DNA from: an uncultured Prevotella sp.
GTDB lineage: Bacteria > Bacteroidota > Bacteroidia > Bacteroidales > Bacteroidaceae
Assembly (NCBI GenBank): GCA_934202525.1
Contig: CAKPYB010000001.1
Coordinates: 62,001 to 126,000, forward strand
Direction of reading: 5' to 3'
DNA: 64,000 bases
Under the pieces are notes generated by a model that did no database searches, had not been told where the DNA came from, and worked only from the letters and a program-made list of their open reading frames with translations. Below are positions 36,266 through 43,354 of the stretch, piece after piece. Each line of letters opens with the position of its first letter. Position 1 is the first letter of the stretch. The position numbers and the translations under genes were made by a program.

Positions 36266-36297
36266 AAGTAAAAGGGTAAAAAAGTAAAAAGGTAAAA
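36266..36297 (+). repeat. 8-bp-period repeat after lpxA
   Basis: GTA recurs at 36268, 36276, 36284 and 36292 in A-rich octamers (AAAGTAAA, AGGGTAAA, AAAGTAAA, AAGGTAAA). Confidence 0.7.
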
Positions 36298-36300
36298 AGA

Positions 36301-36344
36301 GCATCCTTGCATAGGTTTATGAAACGAGCAAGGATGCTTTTTTT
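36301..36344 (+). terminator. Rho-independent terminator of the lpx unit
   Basis: Perfect stem GCATCCTTGC/GCAAGGATGC followed by TTTTTTT. Confidence 0.9.
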
Positions 36345-36365
36345 CTTGAATATAAGGAATAATAT

Positions 36366-37268
36366 ATGAAAACATTGATTGTGGTCTTAGGTCCTACCGG
36401 TGTAGGTAAAACGGAGCTTTGCCTTTCACTGGCAGAGCATCTCGCTATACCTATCATCAATGCCGACTCCCGCCAGATTTTCGCCGAACTCCCCATCGGA
36501 ACCGCAGCCCCTACTGCCGAACAGCAGCAGCGCGTAAAGCATTATTTCGTAGGAAACCACCATATCGAAGATTATTACAGCGCTGCCCAATACGAGGCTG
36601 ATGTGATGAATCTCCTGCAGGAAGATATCTTCAAGAATCACGATGTGGCTCTGCTTACAGGTGGCAGCATGATGTATATCGATGCTGTATGCAAAGGAAT
36701 CGACGACATCCCTACTGTTCGTGACGACATACGCACTTGGATGAAACAGCGTCTGGAAGAGGAAGGGCTGGAGGCACTGGTAGAAGAACTCCACAAGATG
36801 GATCCGGAGCACTGGGCGATAGTAGATAGGAAGAATCCACGCCGCGTGGTTCATGCCCTGGAAATCTGCCATCAGACCGGCAAGACTTATACTTCTTTCC
36901 GCACAGCCGAAAAGAAGCAGCGCCCTTTCCGCATCATCAAAATAGGTCTGAACCGCGACAGAACTGAACTCTACGACCGCATCAACCAGCGTGTACTGAT
37001 GATGATGGACGAAGGTCTGGAGGCAGAAGCACGCAGCGTATATCCGCAGAAGGGACTCACCTCGTTGAGAACCGTAGGCTACAAAGAAATGTTCTCCTAC
37101 TTTGACGGCGAGATAGACCGCGATGAAGCTATCAGACAAATCCAGTCGCACAGCCGTGAATACATGCGCAAGCAGCTTACCTGGTTTAAGCGGGATACCA
37201 CTATCCAATGGTTCCATCCAGAACAGCAAGAAGAAATCCTTGCGTATATTGATAAAGAAATAGGATAA
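36366..37268 (+). CDS. miaA: tRNA dimethylallyltransferase
   Basis: 300 residues. P-loop [13 protein letters not shown] at the N-terminus, NADSRQIF with the catalytic Asp, [28 protein letters not shown], and [14 protein letters not shown]. It transfers a dimethylallyl group to A37 of tRNAs reading UNN codons. It follows the terminator after lpxA, so it may have its own promoter, which was not identified. A 16-bp stem-loop overlaps the stop codon. Confidence 0.95.
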   Translation: MKTLIVVLGPTGVGKTELCLSLAEHLAIPIINADSRQIFAELPIGTAAPTAEQQQRVKHYFVGNHHIEDYYSAAQYEADVMNLLQEDIFKNHDVALLTGGSMMYIDAVCKGIDDIPTVRDDIRTWMKQRLEEEGLEALVEELHKMDPEHWAIVDRKNPRRVVHALEICHQTGKTYTSFRTAEKKQRPFRIIKIGLNRDRTELYDRINQRVLMMMDEGLEAEARSVYPQKGLTSLRTVGYKEMFSYFDGEIDRDEAIRQIQSHSREYMRKQLTWFKRDTTIQWFHPEQQEEILAYIDKEIG

Positions 37269-37300
37269 CTCTTAGTTCCTTTTTACTAAGAGTTATCCTA
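37261..37300. terminator. Stem-loop spanning the miaA stop codon
   Basis: Perfect 16-bp arms (37261-37276 and 37285-37300). No classic T-run on the plus strand. Confidence 0.6.
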
Positions 37301-37338
37301 AAGTAAGGCTTGCCCCCTTATTTTAAGGGGTCAAGTGG

Positions 37339-37455
37339 GTAAACTTATTGATTTTCAAACACTTAACATACATGATACGGTAAAACACCGTAACAAGGTA
37401 GTAAACTAGCTGATTTTCAGATATTTAACACACATAAAACCGTAAAACGCGGTAG
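37339..37455 (+). repeat. Diverged direct duplication, 62-bp period
   Basis: Copy 1 begins at 37339 and copy 2 at 37401; both read GTAAACT, TGATTTTCA, TTAACA, ACAT, GTAAAAC in the same order. Each ends in a small GTAAAAC-centred hairpin (ACGGT/ACCGT in copy 1). No ORF. Confidence 0.65.
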
Positions 37456-37498
37456 ATGGGTATCAGCAGATAAAGAGGAAAAGCTGATATCCATCCCT

Positions 37499-38209
37499 CT
37501 ATATCCAATCAAGAATTTCCTTGAAATATGAGATGCGGCGGAGTTTCGGGTGTTCATACTCTTCAGTCTTCTCATGCGCCCAAATAGATTGGGCAGGAAT
37601 ATGGATGGCAGAACAGCCGATGCTCAGCGCAGGAGCAATATCACTCTTGAAACTGTTACCCACCATGACGAGTTCTGAAGGCTGGACATCCAGTTCCCTA
37701 CAGAGGCGGCGGTAAGCTTCAGGCTTTTTATCACTCACGATACTTACCACATCAAAATAACGCTGCAAACCCGAGCGCCATAATTTATTCTCCTGATCCT
37801 GCAACTCTCCCTTCGTAAAGACGGCAAGTTTTAAATCCCTGCCCTCTTTCTTCTTTTCATGCAGCAGAGCCAGCGTCTCCTCTACCCCCTCCAGCGGTTT
37901 GGCATCAAGATGCAGCAGACTCTTTCCCAGCCCTATAATCTGAGCAATCACATAGGCAGAAACCTTGCCCTTACTTACCTTCACGGCATTCTCTACCAGC
38001 GAAATGGTGAAAGCCTTGCAGCCATACCCCAAATCAGCCATATTACCACTTTCCGTTTCCAGAAGAGCAGCTGAGATTTCTTTCTCTTTTCCGTATTCAG
38101 AAAGAAGTTCGCAATATTCATGCTCCACTTCTTCGAAATATTCCTGTAATGCCCAGAGCGTATCATCGGCATCGAAGGCTATCGCCCTGATATCTTTCAG
38201 TTTTTCCAT
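37499..38209 (-). CDS. HAD-family phosphatase
   Basis: 236 residues from the Met at 38209 (MEKLKDIRAIAFDADDTLW); a longer frame would run through the promoter. HAD motif I FDADDTLW, motif II LAVFTKGE, motif III Lys near SDKKPEAYRRL and motif IV MVGNSFKSDIAPA are visible, with a helical cap between I and II. It is a soluble haloacid-dehalogenase-like hydrolase, probably a phosphatase on a small metabolite. It is divergent from the AAA-ATPase gene. Confidence 0.85.
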   Translation of the reverse strand: MEKLKDIRAIAFDADDTLWALQEYFEEVEHEYCELLSEYGKEKEISAALLETESGNMADLGYGCKAFTISLVENAVKVSKGKVSAYVIAQIIGLGKSLLHLDAKPLEGVEETLALLHEKKKEGRDLKLAVFTKGELQDQENKLWRSGLQRYFDVVSIVSDKKPEAYRRLCRELDVQPSELVMVGNSFKSDIAPALSIGCSAIHIPAQSIWAHEKTEEYEHPKLRRISYFKEILDWI

Positions 38210-38230
38210 ACTTTTCTTTTCTTTTTGTTG

Positions 38231-38238
38231 CAAAGTTA
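38231..38238 (-). promoter_or_regulatory. -7 box of the HAD phosphatase gene
   Basis: Minus-strand TAACTTTG, 22 bases before the start; -33 weak. Confidence 0.5.
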
Positions 38239-38279
38239 ATGTTTTTATCTGAAAAGGAAAACAATTTATTCTGCTTTCT

Positions 38280-38310
38280 TTTGCATATACCAATATTTTT
38301 CGTAACTTTG
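38280..38310 (+). promoter_or_regulatory. Promoter of the AAA-ATPase/nuclease-like gene
   Basis: TTTG (38280-38283), 19 bases, TAACTTTG (38303-38310). Confidence 0.75.
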
Positions 38311-38336
38311 CCAAAAATTCAAATAAAAGCAACAAT

Positions 38337-39941
38337 ATGAAATATCCTATAGGAATTCAAGACTTTGGAAAAATCAGAAATGACGGTTATGTCTATATTG
38401 ACAAGACAGACTTGATTTATGATTTAGTACACAATGGGAATATATATTTTCTGAGTCGTCCAAGACGATTCGGGAAGTCATTGTTGATTTCTACCCTGGA
38501 ATGCTACTTCCAAGGACAGAAAGAACTGTTTAAAGGACTTGCCATCGATTCACTAGAAAAAGAATGGAAGCAATACCCTGTTTTCCACATAGATTTCAAT
38601 GGCAAGGATTTCACACAAGCTGGCGAATTGGAAAAGACCTTGCAGACTTTTGTTGAAACCCAAGAACTGATTTATGGTAGAAGCCCATTGGCCAACACCT
38701 TGGGCGACCGTTTCATGGCTGTATTGAGAACTGCCCATGAAAAGACAGGTTTGGGCGCCGTTGTCTTGATTGACGAATATGACAAACCTTTACTTGATGT
38801 CTTGGACACAGGGTTAAAGACCTTCGATTCTGAAGGCAACGAACGTTTGCTGGAAGACAGGCATCGTGAGATTATGAAAGGTTTCTACAGTGTCTTCAAG
38901 GCTGCTGACAGAGATTTGAAATTCGTGCTATTGACTGGTGTCACCAAGTTTTCTCAAGTTAGTGTGTTTAGTGGTTTCAACCAGCCTAACGACATTAGTA
39001 TGGACGACCACTACGAGGCACTTTGCGGAATCACAGAGGAAGAATTATACTCAACCTTCGATGAACAAATCAAGGCAATGTCCGTAAGATACAAAGTATC
39101 TGAGGATGAGATGAGATATCGACTCAAGCGCAAGTATGACGGTTACCATTTCAGTCCAAGCATGCTCGACATCTACAATCCTTTCAGCATCTTGAACTCA
39201 CTGAGCAAGAAAATCCTGAGTGATTTCTGGTTCCGTACAGGTTCGCCAACCTATCTGGTTCGCTTATTAGCTCATTCCGACGAAAACCTCAACGAGTTGA
39301 CAGGAAAGTATTATCCAACGAGCAGTTTTATTGACTACAAGGCAGATATAGAGGCTCCCCTACCTATGATTTACCAGAGCGGTTATCTCACCATTAAGGA
39401 TTGGAACATGGATACCGATTCCTATCTCTTGGATTTTCCAAACGACGAGGTAAAAGCTGGTTTTGTAACTATAGTGGCAGCCAATTATCTGAAACCCAAG
39501 GAGTCACCAGATGCATGGGTTATAGAGGTAGTAAACACTATGAAGATGGGAGATTGCGACAAATTGGAGAAGCTACTCACCTCCTTCTTCGCCAGCATCC
39601 CATATAGTCAGCGACGCAAGGATGACGAGCGGGAAAAAGAGCGCTATTTCCAATATACCTTCTACTTGGTGATTCGCATGATAAGTTGCTTTACTGTCTT
39701 GATTGAGAAAGAGCAAAGCGAGGGACGAGTAGACTGTATCGTAGAGACCCCTAATTTTGTTTATATCTTTGAGTTTAAGCGTGATGGTTCTGCACTTGAT
39801 GCCTTGAAACAAATCGAAACAAAAGGATATGCTCGTGAGTATGCCGCCGACCAAAGACCCATTTACCAAATAGGCTGCAACTTCTCATCAGAGACTGGCA
39901 CGATTGATGGTTGGAACCTACAGACAACTAATGAAAATTGA
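38337..39941 (+). CDS. AAA-ATPase-like protein with C-terminal PD-(D/E)XK domain
   Basis: 534 residues. The N-terminal AAA-ATPase-like domain (PF09820 type) begins PIGIQDFGKIRNDGYVYIDKTDLI with Walker A-like SRPRRFGKSLLISTL and Walker B LIDEYDKPLL. The C-terminal PDDEXK_9-type domain has GRVDCIVETPNFVYIFEFKRDGSALDAL, holding the D...EFK nuclease-like signature. Paralogues are abundant and variable in Bacteroidetes; their role is not established and links to mobile DNA or defence are conjecture. It has its own promoter and terminator. Confidence 0.88.
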   Translation: MKYPIGIQDFGKIRNDGYVYIDKTDLIYDLVHNGNIYFLSRPRRFGKSLLISTLECYFQGQKELFKGLAIDSLEKEWKQYPVFHIDFNGKDFTQAGELEKTLQTFVETQELIYGRSPLANTLGDRFMAVLRTAHEKTGLGAVVLIDEYDKPLLDVLDTGLKTFDSEGNERLLEDRHREIMKGFYSVFKAADRDLKFVLLTGVTKFSQVSVFSGFNQPNDISMDDHYEALCGITEEELYSTFDEQIKAMSVRYKVSEDEMRYRLKRKYDGYHFSPSMLDIYNPFSILNSLSKKILSDFWFRTGSPTYLVRLLAHSDENLNELTGKYYPTSSFIDYKADIEAPLPMIYQSGYLTIKDWNMDTDSYLLDFPNDEVKAGFVTIVAANYLKPKESPDAWVIEVVNTMKMGDCDKLEKLLTSFFASIPYSQRRKDDEREKERYFQYTFYLVIRMISCFTVLIEKEQSEGRVDCIVETPNFVYIFEFKRDGSALDALKQIETKGYAREYAADQRPIYQIGCNFSSETGTIDGWNLQTTNEN

Positions 39942-39961
39942 AGAATATGACAATATTATAA

Positions 39962-40005
39962 AAGCCGCTTGGAATTCTTTTTACTAAAGGGATTCCAAGC
40001 GGCTT
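39962..40005. terminator. Bidirectional hairpin between convergent genes
   Basis: Perfect 14-bp arms AAGCCGCTTGGAAT/ATTCCAAGCGGCTT. Confidence 0.75.
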
Positions 40006-40073
40006 AAATATTTACGATAAGGATATGACTATGCAACTTTCTTGTCTTGTTCATACAAGGGAACATTTAATTT

Positions 40074-40703
40074 TCATACAACAACTTTCGCCAGCAACAA
40101 TGCTACACAACACAACATAATAAACCAAAAATACAGCTTCAAGTTTAGCTTTATGAAGGAATCAATTTGCGCATATCCCTCTGATTTTAAAGCTAACCTT
40201 AAGACCACATAATATAGAATTACAGAAATCAACAGGACGGATACAACTAATACTAAATATGCTCGATAAAAGGGAAATCTCCAAATTCGAAATACCATGT
40301 AATAGTCAACATCACTCGTAAACGGTACCAATACCCCCAAACCTGCCATCAAGTACAAGAACTCACTTTGCATTGCAATCTTCTTTAACAATCCCGAAAA
40401 TACTCTACCCAACAAACATATTGCACTAAATGCTCCCCAAATTAGAACAATAGATTCAAAAAAACTAAATATTGGAGCATCAATACATCTATAATGCCAA
40501 GTTTCTGTTTTATAAAGCATCGGCAAACCTACAAAGCCTTGTCCATCAAACAAAGAATTAAAAGCAGGACAAGCAATTACTATCCACGCAGCTATGCATA
40601 TGAATAGATTTCCTATCATATAAGCAAATATCATTCCTACAAACAAAGAGCCGATTAGTCTCAAGCCCAAACATAACAAAGAATACCCCCTCATATTATT
40701 CAA
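40074..40703 (-). CDS. Polytopic membrane protein, unknown
   Basis: 209 residues with about five membrane helices (near 10-45, 80-100, 108-125, 148-168, 188-207). The first loop has a Trp/His/Cys cluster (ETWHYRCID). No family recognised. It is the last gene of the AT-rich minus-strand cluster, 32 bases after the lipoprotein gene. Codon use is more AT-rich than in flanking core genes, which suggests acquisition. Confidence 0.7.
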   Translation of the reverse strand: MNNMRGYSLLCLGLRLIGSLFVGMIFAYMIGNLFICIAAWIVIACPAFNSLFDGQGFVGLPMLYKTETWHYRCIDAPIFSFFESIVLIWGAFSAICLLGRVFSGLLKKIAMQSEFLYLMAGLGVLVPFTSDVDYYMVFRIWRFPFYRAYLVLVVSVLLISVILYYVVLRLALKSEGYAQIDSFIKLNLKLYFWFIMLCCVALLLAKVVV

Positions 40704-40735
40704 TTTATTAATTCATATTAATCAACTTTAAATGA

Positions 40736-41245
40736 TTACTTTATCTCTTCTTCATACCCTTCAAGCGACATTTCCTTGACAAGTTTTCCTCTTTCATCAT
40801 AAACAGTTACGACAGAAAATCTGCCAGGATCGCCATTAGCATGATGTCTAAAAGATAGGCAAATAGGTAGCCCCTCCTCAGAAGTAAATCCTAGACATCC
40901 ACGATTTGATGGCAGCAATATCGCTTGCTTGGTTTCCGTATTAACGATAAAACTATAAGTAGGTCCTATTTCGTCCTGTACACCAGTCACCACCGACAAG
41001 CTATCATTGAAAGGAAATGCCTTGGTATCCAATACCGAAAAGGAGGTATCTATTGCCATCCTTACACCACCATAGACATATTCCTGACTCCTGATAATTT
41101 CCAACACGTTACTATTCATGCTTTCTTCCTCTCCAACACTATCGCTTTGCACAACCGATTCCGCTTTCTGATTACGGCAACTAACAAAGCAAATGTTGAA
41201 AAAGAAAAGCGACAAACCTAACAATAAATATTTATGCTCTTTCAT
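40736..41245 (-). CDS. Predicted lipoprotein, unknown
   Basis: 169 residues from the Met at 41245 (MKEHKYLLLGLSLFFF); the lipidation Cys follows in ICFVSC. The mature part is beta-rich, with repeated short strands (YVYGGVRMAIDTSFSVLD, YSFIVNTETKQAILLPS). No known domain recognised. The preceding frame from 41305 overlaps the ADP-ribosylglycohydrolase remnant and is not used. Confidence 0.75.
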   Translation of the reverse strand: MKEHKYLLLGLSLFFFNICFVSCRNQKAESVVQSDSVGEEESMNSNVLEIIRSQEYVYGGVRMAIDTSFSVLDTKAFPFNDSLSVVTGVQDEIGPTYSFIVNTETKQAILLPSNRGCLGFTSEEGLPICLSFRHHANGDPGRFSVVTVYDERGKLVKEMSLEGYEEEIK

Positions 41246-41270
41246 TTTCTTTAAGATATTGATTTGACAT

Positions 41271-41465
41271 CTATACCACCCACCATGCATGCGAATGGCT
41301 TTCATCCGTCATCAACCATTTGGCAACAGCCAAGGTCATGACCGTATCATCCGTAAACGACAGTTCCGTCTTTACCCTTACCTCCTGCACCTCATCTTGG
41401 ATTCTCCCTCTTTGATGTAGCGCATTCCAGAATTCAGATAGTTTCTTCAACACTTTCATAAGCAT
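41271..41465 (-). pseudogene. ADP-ribosylglycohydrolase remnant
   Basis: A 64-codon frame whose centre, LSFTDDTVMTLAVAKWLM, is the conserved metal-binding TDDT segment of ADP-ribosylglycohydrolases. The normal N-terminus (GAIIGDIVGS-type) is replaced by unrelated sequence and the frame stops right after the match, so about four fifths of a normal protein is missing. It could not be active. It starts 14 bases after the FtsZ-like gene. Confidence 0.7.
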
Positions 41466-41479
41466 TAAGTTTCTGTTAG

Positions 41480-41764
41480 TTAACCTAAAAGATTCAAAAG
41501 TGCCGCTTTTATTTCATCCACCACATTTTCTGCCAACCTTTCAAAGACCTTTGTCCCAGAACCATTAGACAAGCTATCTATTTCATTGACTTCTATAAGA
41601 TTATAATGAGGTATTTCGGGATGGCTATAGTCATAGCGATATCCTCCAAATGTCAGAAACTCTGCATTCGGAATACCAATATCCTTCATACGATTGATTA
41701 CATTAGTGCCAGCCCCACCGACACCGATGCACAATATCTTTATATTTTCTGTATCATTTCCCAT
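41480..41764 (-). CDS. 94-residue FtsZ-N-terminus-like protein
   Basis: From the Met at 41764 (MGNDTENIKILCIGVGGAG). The segment KILCIGVGGAGTNVINRM matches the first strand, glycine-rich loop and helix of FtsZ. AEFLTFGG aligns with the second strand. The tail SNGSGTKVFERLAENVVDEI aligns with the helix just before the tubulin signature, where the protein ends. There is no GGGTGTG motif and no activation domain, so it cannot be a complete GTPase. It may be a truncated gene, a nucleotide-binding module, or a partner of real FtsZ. Confidence 0.6.
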   Translation of the reverse strand: MGNDTENIKILCIGVGGAGTNVINRMKDIGIPNAEFLTFGGYRYDYSHPEIPHYNLIEVNEIDSLSNGSGTKVFERLAENVVDEIKAALLNLLG

Positions 41765-41874
41765 ATTATAGTAGCATCTATTAGTATCGATTGCAAAATT
41801 AATCAAAAATTTGATAAATTGTATCAGAAAGCCTTGCTTTTTTTATTCGCAAGGCTTGCGAACGACTTTATCCC

Positions 41875-42315
41875 TTATTCCTCTTCTTCATCTTCATATA
41901 CACTGTCTCCTATCAATATGATGAACAACAGGAAAAATGAGACTGCCGAAAATAATAATGCTATTAAGAGTACTACAGCAAAAGAAGAAAAAGGATCGAT
42001 CTTTGTCATTAAATTGACAGCAAAAAGGAATGGGGCTACCGCATAAGACAATTTCTTTAGACATTGCTTAGTACTTAATCCCGCATCATGAAATCTACGT
42101 ACCATAGAAGAAAGGTTAGCAGGAATAGAGGCTATAGTAATTCCTAAAAACACTCCAGACAGTACATCAAACTTTTCGGAGTTCCAAGCCCCCAATGCTA
42201 TAAAAGTAATAGGGACCTGAACCAGCCAGAACCACCAATACTCACTCTTTGAAGCTCTTCCCTTAAAATCAAAAGACTTCATGTAACACATTTTAATTGA
42301 ATTGAAAAATGTCAT
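41875..42315 (-). CDS. DUF805-family membrane protein
   Basis: 146 residues. The N-terminus FDFKGRASKSEYWWFWLVQVP is the DUF805 signature. Four hydrophobic helices follow (about 25-45, 50-70, 85-105, 112-137), with a conserved RRFHDAGLS loop. The family is small inner-membrane proteins of unknown function. It lies 11 bases downstream of the next cluster gene, so it is co-transcribed. Confidence 0.85.
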   Translation of the reverse strand: MTFFNSIKMCYMKSFDFKGRASKSEYWWFWLVQVPITFIALGAWNSEKFDVLSGVFLGITIASIPANLSSMVRRFHDAGLSTKQCLKKLSYAVAPFLFAVNLMTKIDPFSSFAVVLLIALLFSAVSFFLLFIILIGDSVYEDEEEE

Positions 42316-42326
42316 AACCGTATATT

Positions 42327-43340
42327 TTATTCTGTTTGCTTATTTTGTGATTTAATTATCTTAGCTACTGCATTATCAAGAACTTCTTGGATATATGAAG
42401 AAGAAATATCAATTGACACTTGTTTTTTAGACAAGTTACCAACATAGCAAATTCTAAATGACATACCCAAAGGAGCAAGAAGGGAAGCTAACTTTATCAA
42501 ATCACCCTTGACCATAAACTCATTTTTGAGTTCTACCCTTATAGACTCTTTACTTTTTTCAAACCCTGAAATATCAAGCTTATTCTCATCTATGGTATAG
42601 ACAACAACACAAATTTGTCCTTGTATCCTTGCATGAGCAGACAGCAGCCCATCTTCAAGATCAACAAGGATATTCTTATTAAGTTCATTCAAATACAAAT
42701 CCAGTTCTTCTCTTGGCGTTGGCTTTGGTTGATTTTGAGCATTTTTTACTTCCTTTGGTGTAAGAATAAACTTTATTTCTCGATGAGATTGCATTCCCTT
42801 TACCAACATTGCTACAGAATATCCTTTGTTGGCAATATCCACATAGCTGCAAGACTTAAAAGGAGAACTCTTTGCTACGTTTGCCATCATAATTCGCTTC
42901 TTCTGTTCTTTATTCTGCAAAAAGTCCTCAAAAGGATATTTCGTTTCGTCAATTTCCAAAGTACTAACGACTGTAGAGTCTTTCAAATCCACACTTCTAA
43001 GAGTCATACCATCCGTTAGTTTCAAAGGCATCTGCTCATTAATTTCTTCTACCGCAAGCACAACCTCAGGATCATCAGGAGGAAGAAGACTACGTCTATA
43101 AGACTCCATACCAAAAGACAATAACATTTGAACTAAACCAAAAACTCCAATACCTACTCCGAGAATACTCAACTTTACTTTTCTTGTTACATTATGGGAA
43201 TTAAGTAACCAAATACACAATAATACCAACATAATTGTAACCACTATCGAAACAGCGCCAAAATATGCAGGAGAATTATCCTCCGCATAAGCAGTACGTA
43301 TGGAAACCATTAAAAATGTAAACATTAAAAACTGTCTCAT
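42327..43340 (-). CDS. Membrane protein with internally duplicated soluble domain, unknown
   Basis: 337 residues. An N-terminal signal-like helix and two membrane segments (about 25-48, 55-77) are followed by two diverged copies of one domain: about 95-200 (EEINEQMPLKLTDGMTLRSV...IDETKYPFEDF) and about 215-330 (NELNKNILVDLEDGLLSAHA...IDENKLDISGF). A Pro/Gln-rich linker (NAQNQPKPTPREEL) separates them. No family assigned. It lies 14 bases after the J-like gene. Confidence 0.7.
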   Translation of the reverse strand: MRQFLMFTFLMVSIRTAYAEDNSPAYFGAVSIVVTIMLVLLCIWLLNSHNVTRKVKLSILGVGIGVFGLVQMLLSFGMESYRRSLLPPDDPEVVLAVEEINEQMPLKLTDGMTLRSVDLKDSTVVSTLEIDETKYPFEDFLQNKEQKKRIMMANVAKSSPFKSCSYVDIANKGYSVAMLVKGMQSHREIKFILTPKEVKNAQNQPKPTPREELDLYLNELNKNILVDLEDGLLSAHARIQGQICVVVYTIDENKLDISGFEKSKESIRVELKNEFMVKGDLIKLASLLAPLGMSFRICYVGNLSKKQVSIDISSSYIQEVLDNAVAKIIKSQNKQTE

Positions 43341-43354
43341 AACTTTTACATATT

